64,000 nt of DNA from positions 310,001-374,000 of the forward strand of contig CP046174.1 in assembly GCA_017161075.1 (NCBI GenBank). Reading direction: 5' to 3'. A model generated the notes under the pieces. It worked only from the letters and a program-made list of their open reading frames with translations. It had not been told where the DNA came from and ran no database searches. The position numbers were made by a program, and so were the translations under genes. Positions within the stretch are counted from its first letter, which is position 1. Each line of letters begins with the position of its first letter. This DNA is from Erysipelotrichaceae bacterium 66202529. Lineage in GTDB: Bacteria; Bacillota_I; Bacilli_A; Erysipelotrichales; Erysipelotrichaceae. This document shows positions 1 through 9,349 of this stretch, piece by piece.

Positions 1-177
1 CTTAAAAAAATCATGAAACCATTCTGTTGTAATTTCCTTTAAATCCGTTTTTGTAGTCTGTATGCTGCTTCCGATAATTGCTTTTGGCTGAAACTGATTC
101 CAGACGCTAAACAGTATCATTGCGTTTACTCCACAGGCGAGAAGCAGACAAAGCAGAGCCAGTCCGACTTTTTTCAT
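1..177 (-). CDS. N-terminus of a membrane-anchored protein (partial)
   Basis: The frame runs off the left edge, so only the first 59 codons are present. A short basic start (MKK) is followed by about 25 hydrophobic residues, which indicates a membrane anchor or secretion signal. LLLAC at residues 11-15 resembles a lipobox, but the hydrophobic stretch continues past the Cys, so I favour a signal anchor. GAAGGTG lies 5 bases before the ATG and supports this start. The residues after the anchor match no family I recognise. The gene is transcribed away from metG. Confidence 0.6.
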   Translation of the reverse strand, partial: MKKVGLALLCLLLACGVNAMILFSVWNQFQPKAIIGSSIQTTKTDLKEITTEWFHDFFK

Positions 178-506
178 GAAGACACCTTCTTTTTCCTTTT
201 TATATAATAGCACACCGTTTGCGTAACGTATACCCTGGTGATGATATAAGCCTTCCTTATAGATAGGACGGTATCCTTCAGATTTATATCATCAAAAGAT
301 GTTTTGTATCCAATGCTTATGAAATAGTATACGTTGTACAAAGACGAAAGCAGGTATATGATCTACAAAAGAAAGCATGACACTTTAGTGATTAAGCCTA
401 CGATATATAAAAAGGATACATAATGTCTGCTGAAATTTCTATCATTTGATTATTTACAATCCATAACTCTTATATTCAAGATTTTGGTAAGTTTCTGTAT
501 TTTTTC
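178..506. other. intergenic region without a recognised gene
   Basis: About 330 bases of AT-rich sequence lie between the start of the minus-strand gene and the metG leader promoter. I see no open frame with a ribosome binding site and no convincing hairpin. The part next to the minus-strand gene contains TATATAA-like sequence that could be its -10 region. Confidence 0.5.
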
Positions 507-535
507 TTGTCTTTGCGGGAAGAATTCTATATAAT
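507..535 (+). promoter_or_regulatory. sigma-A promoter of the metG T-box leader
   Basis: TTGTCT and a perfect TATAAT are separated by 17 bases. Transcription would start near position 542, at the 5' end of the T-box leader. Confidence 0.75.
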
Positions 536-541
536 GATACT

Positions 542-766
542 ACAAAGGTAATGACAGGAAGAGTAGCTTGTATCCAAGGCAGAGAGAGAGAATGGCTGGT
601 GTAAATTCTCATGAAGAACAAGTGAACATGGCCCTGGAACCGTTTTTCTGAATAATTAGGGAAAACCGCAGGTCGGCGTTAACGGCAAATGAGGTGTGCG
701 CGTATGCGTGCATGAATAAAGGTGGTAACACGAAGCTTTCGTCCTTTGGCGGGGGCTTTTTCTTAT
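542..766 (+). promoter_or_regulatory. T-box leader, methionine type, upstream of metG
   Basis: The leader carries the conserved T-box core AAAGGTGGTAACACG (718-732). Its TGGT can pair with the ACCA end of a tRNA whose discriminator base is A. It is followed by CCTTT, which can pair with AAAGG to form the antiterminator. A competing GC-rich hairpin ends in GGGGGCTTTTT just before the gene. GAACATGG at 624-631 holds an ATG that is the likely methionine specifier codon. Family knowledge: uncharged tRNA binding stabilises the antiterminator and lets transcription reach the synthetase gene. The exact helix boundaries are my estimate. Confidence 0.85.
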
Positions 767-783
767 ATAAGGAGGATATGATT

Positions 784-2757
784 ATGTGTAAGGAATGTAA
801 CAACAAAAAACCATACTACATCACAACCGCGATTACCTATACATCCGGTAGACCACACATTGGAAATACGTATGAAATCATACTGACGGACGCAATCGCA
901 AGATATAAGCGCCAGCAGGGCTATGATGTATTTTTCCAGACAGGTACGGATGAGCATGGACAGAAAATCGAGGAAAAGGCAAAGGAAGCCGGAGTCACAC
1001 CGAAGGAGTTCGTCGACAAAGTTGCCGGAATTGTGCGCAAAAATTTTGATATGATGAACACATCGTATGATTATTTTATTCGTACGACGGATGATTATCA
1101 CGAAAAGCAGGTACAGAAAATCTTTAAGAAGCTGTATGAGCAGGGCGATATTTACAAGAGCACCTATGAGGGCTTATATTGTACGCCATGTGAATCCTTC
1201 TGGACGGAAAGTCAGTTAGTTGACGGAAAATGTCCGGATTGCGGGCGGCCTGTGGAAAAAGCAAGCGAGGAAGCTTACTTCTTCAATTTACAGAAATATG
1301 CACCGCGTCTGATCAAGCATATTGAGGATCATCCGGAATTTATACAGCCGGAATCGAGAAAGAACGAAATGATCAACAACTTCCTGAAGCCGGGTCTGCA
1401 GGATCTGTGTGTATCCCGTACCTCCTTCAAGTGGGGAATTCCTGTAGATTTTGATCCGGGACATGTTGTTTATGTATGGATCGATGCGTTAAGCAACTAT
1501 ATCACATCTCTGGGCTTTGACGCTGATGGAAATCATGGAGAGCTGTATAAGAAATACTGGCCTGCCGATGTACATATCATCGGTAAGGATATTCTGCGCT
1601 TCCATACGATTTACTGGCCAATTATGCTGATGGCACTCGGTGAGCCGCTGCCTAAGCAGGTATTTGGTCATCCATGGCTGCTAGTTGGAGATGGAAAAAT
1701 GTCCAAATCCAAAGGGAATGCGATCTACGCAGATGAGCTGGTACATTATTTTGGCGTGGATGCCGTGCGCTATTTTGTACTGCATGAAATGCCGTTTGCA
1801 CAGGATGGAACAATCACATGGGATCTGGTCGTAGAGCGTATCAATTCTGATTTAGCCAACGTTTTGGGAAATCTGGTTAACCGTACCATTTCCATGCAGA
1901 ATAAATACTTTAACGGCGTGATTTCCAATCCGCTGGAGCAGGAGGATATCGATAAGGAGCTAATTGCTCTTGCACTGGATACACCAAAGCGTGTGGAGAA
2001 GAAAATGGAAACATTGCATGTCGGGGAAGCGATTGATGAAATCTTTACATTGCTGAAGCGCTGCAATAAGTATATTGATGAAACGACGCCATGGGTGCTT
2101 GGCAAGGATGAGGCGAAGAAGGATCGTCTGGCAACTGTGTTGTATAACCTGCTGGAATGTATCCGTATCTCTGCCGTACTGCTGAGCAGCTATATGCCGG
2201 AAACTGCAGAAAAAATTCTCGAGGAGCTGAGTACATCCGAGCGTGATGCGGACAGTTTGAAGGAATTTGGTATGCTGGAATGCGGACATACAGTGGAAGG
2301 AAAGCCGGAAATTCTGTTTGCACGAATTGATGCAAAGGAATTTATGGAAACACTGGAGGCAGACCGCAAGAAGGAAGAAAAAGCGGCTGCGAAGGAAGCA
2401 AAGAAGGAAGCTAAAAAAGAAGATACGGCTGTTGAACAGATCGGAATTGAGGATTTCACAAAGGTGGAGCTGAAGGTTGGGACGATACTCTCTGCCGAAA
2501 AGCATCCAAAAGCAGACAGACTTCTGGTGGAACAGATTGATCTGGGGGAGGAAACCCGTCAGATTGTTAGTGGTATTGCCGCTAATTTCACACCAGAGGA
2601 TGTTGTTGGAAAGAAGGTCATCGTTGTGACCAATCTGAAGCCGGTCAAGCTGCGCGGTGTAGAGAGTCAGGGTATGATTCTATGTGCAAGCAATCAGGAT
2701 GATCTGGATATTGTAACAATTGTTAAGGATTTGCCGAACGGAACGAAGGTGAGCTAA
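784..2757 (+). CDS. metG: methionyl-tRNA synthetase
   Basis: This cytosolic class I synthetase charges tRNA-Met with methionine. The sequence shows HIGN at residues 25-28 (class I HIGH motif), a four-Cys zinc knuckle at C133, C136, C150 and C153, KMSKS at 305-309, and a C-terminal OB-fold tRNA-binding domain (about 550-657) after a Lys/Glu/Ala-rich linker. The length of 657 residues is normal for MetG with the appended domain. AAGGAGG at 769-775 sits 8 bases before ATG 784. ATG 778 is too close to it, and the longer in-frame extension back to 694 would translate the T-box leader. Expression should follow uncharged tRNA-Met through that leader. Confidence 0.97.
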   Translation: MCKECNNKKPYYITTAITYTSGRPHIGNTYEIILTDAIARYKRQQGYDVFFQTGTDEHGQKIEEKAKEAGVTPKEFVDKVAGIVRKNFDMMNTSYDYFIRTTDDYHEKQVQKIFKKLYEQGDIYKSTYEGLYCTPCESFWTESQLVDGKCPDCGRPVEKASEEAYFFNLQKYAPRLIKHIEDHPEFIQPESRKNEMINNFLKPGLQDLCVSRTSFKWGIPVDFDPGHVVYVWIDALSNYITSLGFDADGNHGELYKKYWPADVHIIGKDILRFHTIYWPIMLMALGEPLPKQVFGHPWLLVGDGKMSKSKGNAIYADELVHYFGVDAVRYFVLHEMPFAQDGTITWDLVVERINSDLANVLGNLVNRTISMQNKYFNGVISNPLEQEDIDKELIALALDTPKRVEKKMETLHVGEAIDEIFTLLKRCNKYIDETTPWVLGKDEAKKDRLATVLYNLLECIRISAVLLSSYMPETAEKILEELSTSERDADSLKEFGMLECGHTVEGKPEILFARIDAKEFMETLEADRKKEEKAAAKEAKKEAKKEDTAVEQIGIEDFTKVELKVGTILSAEKHPKADRLLVEQIDLGEETRQIVSGIAANFTPEDVVGKKVIVVTNLKPVKLRGVESQGMILCASNQDDLDIVTIVKDLPNGTKVS

Positions 2758-2949
2758 TTGCAAACAAAAACGGTATTGCCTGCTTTACTGACATCGATAT
2801 TCGTATGTCAGATTTCCTGTTTCTTTATCTATTATGGTATTGTCAGTGATCAGATTGTGTTATCTGTTATAGGCGGGGCATTGCTGATTGTTGGAGGTTT
2901 ACGTCTGGTATTATTTGCGAAAGCATATCGAAAGCAGGAAGAAAAGTAG
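2758..2949 (+). CDS. small two-helix membrane protein
   Basis: A 63-residue protein follows the metG stop codon directly. It would start at TTG, and AAGGTGAG at 2746-2753, inside the end of metG, is a suitable ribosome binding site. Two hydrophobic segments (about residues 7-28 and 32-54) and a basic, Lys/Glu-rich tail (YRKQEEK) predict a hairpin in the membrane. It is probably translated from the metG transcript and lies just before the terminator. I do not recognise the family, and a role in methionine metabolism is not implied. Confidence 0.6.
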   Translation: MQTKTVLPALLTSIFVCQISCFFIYYGIVSDQIVLSVIGGALLIVGGLRLVLFAKAYRKQEEK

Positions 2950-2959
2950 AGGATAATAA

Positions 2960-3003
2960 AAAGATTCCATTTTTTGTTGATAAGAGAGATGGAGTCTTTT
3001 TTG
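2960..3003 (+). terminator. rho-independent terminator after metG operon
   Basis: AAGATTCCAT (2961-2970) pairs with ATGGAGTCTT (2989-2998) with one G-U wobble, and a T-tract follows. Confidence 0.8.
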
Positions 3004-3082
3004 TTGTGAGATAAGAATGAGCGCGAAGGAAGGAGATAGCTGCTGTATTTATATAGTATTGACCATTTAATATATTAACGAA

Positions 3083-3193
3083 GCACAGAGTTCTTTAATG
3101 AGAAACCGCAAACTACATCAATGAAAAAGCACAAATCACTTTAATGATTTACCACAAATTACATTAACGAAAACCCACAAATTACATTAAATT
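3083..3193. repeat. degenerate ~23-bp tandem repeat, five units
   Basis: Five related units begin at 3083, 3108, 3129, 3152 and 3175, with spacings of 25, 21, 23 and 23 bases. The core reads CACAAATTACATTAA followed by an A-rich tail, and the last two units are the most alike. There is no conserved spacer, so this is not a CRISPR array. The surrounding 3004-3425 interval has no gene I can support. Confidence 0.65.
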
Positions 3194-3427
3194 GTCTTTT
3201 GAAATCCACCATTCTTTGTAGAAAAGCTGGTTGCATCTAGCTTTCTTCATCTATCCCTTTATTGACAAACCGGAAGATATCATAAAAATAACAGGAATGG
3301 AATTTTGGATAATGTTCATTTGTTTTATGAAAATGTATGATGTGTTAATGTGTTGATAAAAATACCTCCTGCATCGAATATTATTTTCGTAATTTAAAAT
3401 GATAGTAGAATAGCGTGATAAAGTAAA

Positions 3428-3457
3428 TAAAAAGAGGAATTCATATCTCCTCTTTTC
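3428..3457 (-). terminator. terminator of the flavodoxin-like gene
   Basis: AAAGAGGA (3431-3438) pairs with TCCTCTTT (3448-3455). On the minus strand the hairpin is followed by a T-rich run, as expected downstream of the minus-strand gene. Confidence 0.7.
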
Positions 3458-3462
3458 GTCAC

Positions 3463-3999
3463 TTATAAGCTGCGCCCCAGCTCGTACGCTTCTTTTGGAT
3501 AAACGGAGTGCTCTATATCCTCTCTAACATACATTCCCAATGCGTACACACTACCAATGCATGTCCACTGCATATAGCGGAAAGCATCCTCAAAGTGATG
3601 CTTTAATGCATCAAATGTCCAGTCCTCCGTATCGCCACATGTAGCTAACACAATGGTTTTTTTCTGCTGTTCCCGTAATGTACTGTTGTTCGCATAGAAG
3701 CGGTCAAATACCGCTTTGATCTGTGCGCTCATTCCAAAATAATACAATGGTGTCACAAACACAACCAGTTCTGCATCCGCAAGCATCGGATTTAGCTTTT
3801 CCATTCCGTCCTTAAACACGCAGCCATTGTTTGCTGTACGACAGGAATCACAGGCAATACATGGATGAATTTCTTCCCTAGCTGCATGAAATACATGGAT
3901 TGTATGTCCCTTTTCCTGTGCTCCCCGTATAAATTCCTCCATTAGCAGTGCAGAAGTGCCTTTCACATGCGGACTTCCATTGATTATGAGTATGTTCAT
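3463..3999 (-). CDS. flavodoxin-fold NAD(P)H-dependent oxidoreductase
   Basis: This 178-residue cytoplasmic protein has the FMN-reductase/iron-sulfur-flavoprotein layout. An FMN phosphate loop (INGSPHVKGTSALL, about residues 6-19) is followed by a Cys cluster CIACDSCRTANNGC (about 47-60), the flavin-contact segment TPLYYFGMSAQIKAVFDRF, and a conserved ATCGD near residue 120. Relatives reduce quinones, azo or nitro compounds, or pass electrons through FMN. The true substrate is unknown. The Cys cluster resembles that of iron-sulfur flavoproteins, but the spacing is not diagnostic. An AAGGAGAA ribosome binding site precedes the ATG, and the gene stands alone with its own terminator. Confidence 0.85.
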   Translation of the reverse strand: MNILIINGSPHVKGTSALLMEEFIRGAQEKGHTIHVFHAAREEIHPCIACDSCRTANNGCVFKDGMEKLNPMLADAELVVFVTPLYYFGMSAQIKAVFDRFYANNSTLREQQKKTIVLATCGDTEDWTFDALKHHFEDAFRYMQWTCIGSVYALGMYVREDIEHSVYPKEAYELGRSL

Positions 4000-4312
4000 T
4001 TGCTATTCTCCTTTTCCTCTTTCTTATATAATATCATTACATACAGATATTGTAAATCAAGGGACAATATTCAAAATCTAAAGCGCTGATTATGGCTGTA
4101 GTTTACAAAATGAGAAAAATGATATAGGATGTTACATGTATATACAGTCGCAGTCGTTATTAAAAAATATGCTGAGAAGTACCTCTGTTACTATATGAAA
4201 TAGACTTGTTGAACTAGAAGAAATGCAATAAATTGTTTTTTGTAGAAAAGATGAAATTTAATATGAACGCTTATCAAAGATGAGATAATAAGCATTCAAT
4301 GAGGAGAAAGTT
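4000..4312. other. intergenic region between divergent genes
   Basis: About 310 AT-rich bases separate the minus-strand oxidoreductase from the next plus-strand gene. TATATAA-like sequence near 4025 could serve the minus gene. I see no gene or stable hairpin here. Confidence 0.5.
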
Positions 4313-4639
4313 ATGAAAATTATCACAGTGTGCGGAAGCCTAAAGTTTAAGGACGAGATAATGAAAATCACAGAGAAAATGACGCTGAGGGGAAATTTTA
4401 TGTTAAGTATTGTATACCCGACAGATTCAAATCATACAGGATATACAAGAGAGGAAAAAGAACTGCTTGGCAGGATGCATAAAGAAAGAATACGTATATC
4501 CGATGCTATTCTAGTCGTCGATATCAACCATTATATAGGCAGCAGCACACAGGGTGAAATTGATTTCGCAAGAGCTTTAGGAAAAGAAATCATATATTAT
4601 ACGGATACAAAAGAGCTTATGTGTTATCAGACGGTCTGA
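4313..4639 (+). CDS. nucleoside 2-deoxyribosyltransferase-like protein
   Basis: This 108-residue protein has a compact Rossmann-like layout. It starts KIITVCGSLKF, continues with a charged middle (TREEKELLGRMHKERI), then the segment AILVVDINHYIGSSTQGEID and a strand GKEIIYY. The GS near the N-terminus and the GSSTQGEI segment with an acidic residue recall the nucleoside deoxyribosyltransferase/SLOG superfamily, which binds nucleotides or nucleosides. I cannot assign a reaction, and it may be a nucleotide-binding protein of unknown use. GAGGAGAAAG precedes the ATG. It appears to be a single-gene unit. Confidence 0.6.
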   Translation: MKIITVCGSLKFKDEIMKITEKMTLRGNFMLSIVYPTDSNHTGYTREEKELLGRMHKERIRISDAILVVDINHYIGSSTQGEIDFARALGKEIIYYTDTKELMCYQTV

Positions 4640-4879
4640 AAAAGGTAACGGATATGAATGTTATGATTCAGGGGTACTACTGTATGCATAAAACGGTCTT
4701 GTACACGATGCTTATAAGCAGTTTCAGCTTCCAAACAGCAGAATGCAGACACAAGGAAGTGCTTCTTTTGTAAATGTTAAGAAAAACCATGACAAAAGTG
4801 TAAGGATAGAGTAAGGAATTCGTATGGTATCGATAAGATTTATACGATATACTGTTAGTAACAAAAGGAGGCTGACCGC

Positions 4880-4975
4880 ATGACTCAAAAAACAATGTCT
4901 GTTCTGCTTGCCACTGCCTTTCTGGTAGGTGTTGGATACAAGGCAATGCGCCATGTATTTCCAAAAAGCAGATAA
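4880..4975 (+). CDS. 31-residue single-helix membrane peptide
   Basis: A strong AAAAGGAGG lies 9 bases before an ATG that opens 31 codons: MTQKTMSVLLATAFLVGVGY, then a basic tail ending FPKSR. The central hydrophobic stretch (about residues 7-19) is long enough for a short membrane helix. A clear terminator follows 27 bases after the stop, so the unit has start, stop and end signals of its own. Function is unknown. Possible roles are a small membrane regulator or a toxin-like peptide, but no antitoxin RNA or partner is evident. Confidence 0.55.
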   Translation: MTQKTMSVLLATAFLVGVGYKAMRHVFPKSR

Positions 4976-5001
4976 TCATTTACGGAATACATAAGGATAT
5001 C

Positions 5002-5036
5002 ATGAAAAACCGCAGAGAAAATCTGCGGCTTTTCAT
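5002..5036. terminator. bidirectional hairpin terminator
   Basis: ATGAAAAA-CCGCAGA pairs with TCTGCGG-CTTTTCAT across a GAAAA loop. A-rich and T-rich flanks would allow termination in either direction. Confidence 0.75.
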
Positions 5037-5120
5037 ATGCTTTGTGTGATATGTGAAATGATGTAACTACGAGTTGCGGTATATGTCTCCCACAAACGTT
5101 AGCTAAACTGACTTTCTCTG

Positions 5121-5150
5121 GGAAATTTCCTGTAAAAAGGGAAAAATTCC
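5121..5150. promoter_or_regulatory. pair of palindromes, candidate RpiR operator
   Basis: GGAAATTTCC (5121-5130) and GGAAAAATTCC (5140-5150) are two near-identical palindromes about 20 bases apart centre to centre. They lie 38 bases upstream of the -35 of the PTS promoter. Two helical turns of spacing suits a dimer-of-dimers regulator. The RpiR protein encoded downstream of this operon is the obvious candidate, but this is inference. Confidence 0.45.
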
Positions 5151-5187
5151 TAGTTCTGCGACCTTGGGACGAAACTGCCCGGATTGC

Positions 5188-5217
5188 TTGTGATTGGTAA
5201 GGCTTTTACGTTACAAT
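5188..5217 (+). promoter_or_regulatory. sigma-A promoter of the alpha-glucoside operon
   Basis: TTGTGA and TACAAT are separated by 18 bases, which puts the transcription start near 5224, just upstream of the cre-like site. Confidence 0.55.
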
Positions 5218-5228
5218 AGCGGTGTTAA

Positions 5229-5242
5229 TGAAAACCTTTACA
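5229..5242. promoter_or_regulatory. cre-like site (catabolite repression)
   Basis: TGAAAACCTTTACA matches the Gram-positive cre consensus TGWAARCGYTWNCW at 13 of 14 positions; the central G is C. It lies just downstream of the predicted start site, where bound CcpA would block elongation. CcpA itself is not in this window. Confidence 0.55.
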
Positions 5243-5268
5243 TGTAATTGGGAGAATTGGAGGATGTT

Positions 5269-6843
5269 ATGAAACAGAAGATTCAAAAATTTGGAGGGGC
5301 CATGTTTACACCGGTACTGCTGTTTGCCTTTGCCGGTATCATGGTCGGCCTTGCGACGACCTGTATGAATCCGCAGATCATGGGGGATCTGGCGAATCCG
5401 GAATCCATATGGTACAAATTCTGGGCGATGATTAGTGCCGGCGCAAATACGGTATTCAATCAGCTGCCGGTCCTGTTCGCAGTTTCTCTGCCGATTGCGC
5501 TTGCAAAAAAGCAGAATGCCAGAGCTTGCATGGAAACCTTTGTAATCTATATCACGTTTAACTACTTTGTCAGTGAATTTCTAAACCAGTTCGGATCTTC
5601 TCTGGGCTTTGATTTTGCCGCAGAGGTAGGCGGTACTAGCGGTCTTGCCATGATTGCCGGTATCAAAACGCTGGATACCGGAATGATCGGAGCGATTTTG
5701 ATTGCCGGTATCGCAATATATCTGCACAATAAGTTCTATGACTTGGAGCTGCCGGATTATCTTGGTGTATTCAAAGGGTCTGCCTTTGTTGTCATGATTG
5801 GTTTCTTCGTCATGATTCCGGTCGCAATTCTGATAGCGCTTGTTTGGCCGCATGTGCAGTCCGCTCGATTGGGTCTGCAGGGCTTCTTCAAAGCGAGCGG
5901 TGCTACGGGTCTGTTTACATATAATCTGTTACAGAAGCTGCTGCTGCCATTTGGTGTCCATCACTTTATCTATGCGCCGGTTCTGTTTGATAACGTCATC
6001 GTGGATGGTGGTACGATATCCTACTGGGCGCAGCACCTGCCGGATTTCGTCAATTCATCCAAACCGTTAATTGAGCTGTATCCGCTGGGAGGCTTCTCCA
6101 ATGGTGAGCTTGCGAAAATCTTCGGTGTCATCGGTGTTGCCCTTGCCTTCTATAAAACAGCGCGTCCGGAAAAAAGGAAAATGGTAGTTGCTCTAATGGT
6201 GCCTGCCTGTCTGACTGCGATGATGACCGGTATTACTGAGCCGCTGGAATTTACCTTCCTGTTTGTTGCCCCTGTGCTCTATGTTGTTTATTCTGTACTG
6301 TCGGCACTGCTTGCGGTCGTTATGCTGCTGTTTGGCGTCATTGGTAACTTCGGTCAGGGTATTCCCAACATCATATTCCTGAATTTGATACCATTGTTTA
6401 AAAATCATGAAATGATGTATGTCTGGATGCTTGTCATCGGTGTTGCCTTTACCGCGATTTACTATTTTGTATTTAAATTTATGATCCTGAAATTCAATTA
6501 CGCTACGCCGGGAAGAGAAGCCGTGGATGAAGATGCCAAGCTGTTAACAAAGGATGAATATAAGGCATTGAAGGATGAGAAAAAGAGTACCGGAAGTGAC
6601 CGCTTTGATGTAAACGGCATACTATCTGCACTGGGCGGTGGAGAAAACATTCTGGAAATCAGCAACTGTGCGACACGTCTGCGTCTGCTTGTAAAGAATG
6701 AAAAAGCAGTTCAGAGTCTGGAAGAATTTAAAAAATACGGGGCTATCGGACTCGTGAAAAACGGTACATCCATTCAGGTTATCATCGGTCTGGATGTTCC
6801 TAAGGTAAGAGAGCAGGCAGAGCTTCTGCTTGGAAGAGAATAA
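5269..6843 (+). CDS. PTS transporter IICB, alpha-glucoside (maltose-type)
   Basis: This 524-residue membrane permease imports and phosphorylates an alpha-glucoside. The order is an N-terminal IIC domain (about residues 1-430, many hydrophobic helices, with GITEPLEF as the conserved EIIC glucose-family motif), a charged linker, and a C-terminal IIB domain whose phosphorylated cysteine is C467 in ISNCATRLRLL. There is no IIA domain, so phosphate must come from another glucose-type IIA. The GH4 gene follows 56 bases later, which points to maltose, isomaltose or a related disaccharide. GGAGG at 5259-5263 selects ATG 5269 over an upstream in-frame TTG. Regulation probably combines RpiR and catabolite repression. 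Confidence 0.9.
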   Translation: MKQKIQKFGGAMFTPVLLFAFAGIMVGLATTCMNPQIMGDLANPESIWYKFWAMISAGANTVFNQLPVLFAVSLPIALAKKQNARACMETFVIYITFNYFVSEFLNQFGSSLGFDFAAEVGGTSGLAMIAGIKTLDTGMIGAILIAGIAIYLHNKFYDLELPDYLGVFKGSAFVVMIGFFVMIPVAILIALVWPHVQSARLGLQGFFKASGATGLFTYNLLQKLLLPFGVHHFIYAPVLFDNVIVDGGTISYWAQHLPDFVNSSKPLIELYPLGGFSNGELAKIFGVIGVALAFYKTARPEKRKMVVALMVPACLTAMMTGITEPLEFTFLFVAPVLYVVYSVLSALLAVVMLLFGVIGNFGQGIPNIIFLNLIPLFKNHEMMYVWMLVIGVAFTAIYYFVFKFMILKFNYATPGREAVDEDAKLLTKDEYKALKDEKKSTGSDRFDVNGILSALGGGENILEISNCATRLRLLVKNEKAVQSLEEFKKYGAIGLVKNGTSIQVIIGLDVPKVREQAELLLGRE

Positions 6844-6860
6844 CGAGCAAAATTTAATAA

Positions 6861-8225
<1,365 letters not shown>

Positions 8226-8261
8226 GGATACAAAAGAATCACTTATGTTATAGATATATAG

Positions 8262-8306
8262 AAGAACACCCGTGGTTGTATACGCATACGAATACGGGTG
8301 TTTTCT
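8262..8306 (+). terminator. terminator of the alpha-glucoside operon
   Basis: AACACCCGT (8265-8273) pairs perfectly with ACGGGTGTT (8294-8302) and is followed by TTC TTG-type T-rich sequence. Confidence 0.8.
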
Positions 8307-8366
8307 TGTACTGTGTATAAGAATACCGTGATCTTTTTCAGATTTGCTGGCGTATGATTAAATTCA

Positions 8367-8375
8367 TGATATAAT
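8367..8375 (+). promoter_or_regulatory. extended -10 promoter of the RpiR gene
   Basis: TGATATAAT is an extended -10 element (TGN plus a perfect TATAAT) 24 bases before the start codon. No good -35 hexamer is visible. Confidence 0.5.
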
Positions 8376-8398
8376 CGTAGAGAATGAGGTGAAGGATC

Positions 8399-9169
8399 AT
8401 GAAACTTGCAGAGCTTGTGAATCAGCATTATAAGGAACTGTCTTCTAATGATTTGTACATTTGGGACTACATACAGGCAAATCGAAAGGAATGCCAGAAT
8501 CTGTCTATCATTGAGCTTGCACAGCGCTGTCATGTTTCCAAAACCACGATTTTGCGCTTTGCCCAAAAGCTGTCGCTGAAGGGATACAGTGAACTGAAGG
8601 TGTATCTGAGTTGGGAGAACCGCCCGGATGATGATATGGTGGTTGATGAGCATCTGATTGAACACGTGTGCGATACGAGCAAGTATGCCATTGACGAGCT
8701 TCGGGAGCGTGATTTTACAGATATTTGTGAAATGCTATATCGCTCTGGACGTATTTTTGTATATGGCACAGGAGCTTTGCAGGACTCTGTGGCAAGAGAG
8801 CTGCAGCGTATGTTTCTGTATTGCGGGGAATTTGTCTATGTCCTTTCGGGTGAAAAGGAAACGGAAATGGTTCTGCCCTTTTTAAAGCGTGATGATGTTG
8901 TTATTTTGATTTCACTGCGTGGAGAAGGGGAGCTGATCAATGAGTTTGCATCGCAGCTGCGCCTTCGAAGCATCGCGACAATATCCATGACACGGCTAAA
9001 AAACAATGAGCTGGCACATAAGTGTACAAAAAGTATTTATATTACAACCTCACAGGTGATGATTGGCAATCATATTTTACACGAGGCAGCAAATTTGTAT
9101 TTTGTACTGGCAGAGCTGCTGTTTCTGCGCTATTCCCAATATAAACAGAAGCAGGATGGTATTCGATAA
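8399..9169 (+). CDS. RpiR/MurR-family transcriptional regulator
   Basis: This 256-residue regulator has an N-terminal RpiR helix-turn-helix (about residues 25-70; IIELAQRCHVSKTTILRFAQ) and a C-terminal SIS domain (about 110-240; FVYGTGALQDSVARELQRMF and DVVILISLRGEGE) that binds phosphosugars. It follows the PTS/GH4 pair, has its own promoter and is most likely the local regulator, responding to a phosphorylated sugar. The palindromes at 5121-5150 are a plausible target. GAGGTGAAGG precedes the ATG. Confidence 0.88.
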   Translation: MKLAELVNQHYKELSSNDLYIWDYIQANRKECQNLSIIELAQRCHVSKTTILRFAQKLSLKGYSELKVYLSWENRPDDDMVVDEHLIEHVCDTSKYAIDELRERDFTDICEMLYRSGRIFVYGTGALQDSVARELQRMFLYCGEFVYVLSGEKETEMVLPFLKRDDVVILISLRGEGELINEFASQLRLRSIATISMTRLKNNELAHKCTKSIYITTSQVMIGNHILHEAANLYFVLAELLFLRYSQYKQKQDGIR

Positions 9170-9189
9170 CCGCAGTTAGCGGTTTTTTT
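9166..9189 (+). terminator. terminator of the RpiR gene
   Basis: AACCGC-AGTTA-GCGGTT followed by a T-tract forms a compact terminator at the stop codon. Confidence 0.8.
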
Positions 9190-9349
9190 CTTTTGATAGG
9201 AAAGTTTTTATTGAAGGAACTTGCATAGTCTATGAATATTAGCTATATACAGCTGTATATGTATAAATAGCATATAAAGAAGAAAGAAAAAATAGAAAGA
9301 AAACACAAAATCCCTTATAGGTGATACTGAGATATTGGTGATAGAAAAT

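Noticed and set aside
694..783. In-frame upstream extension of metG
   Set aside because: It would translate the T-box core and terminator, and the only good ribosome binding site is at 769-775.
1960..2505. 181-codon antisense frame inside metG
   Set aside because: Opposite the conserved C-terminal part of metG; composition follows the sense codons.
3083..3193. CRISPR array
   Set aside because: Units are degenerate and follow one another directly with no unique spacers, and no cas gene is present.
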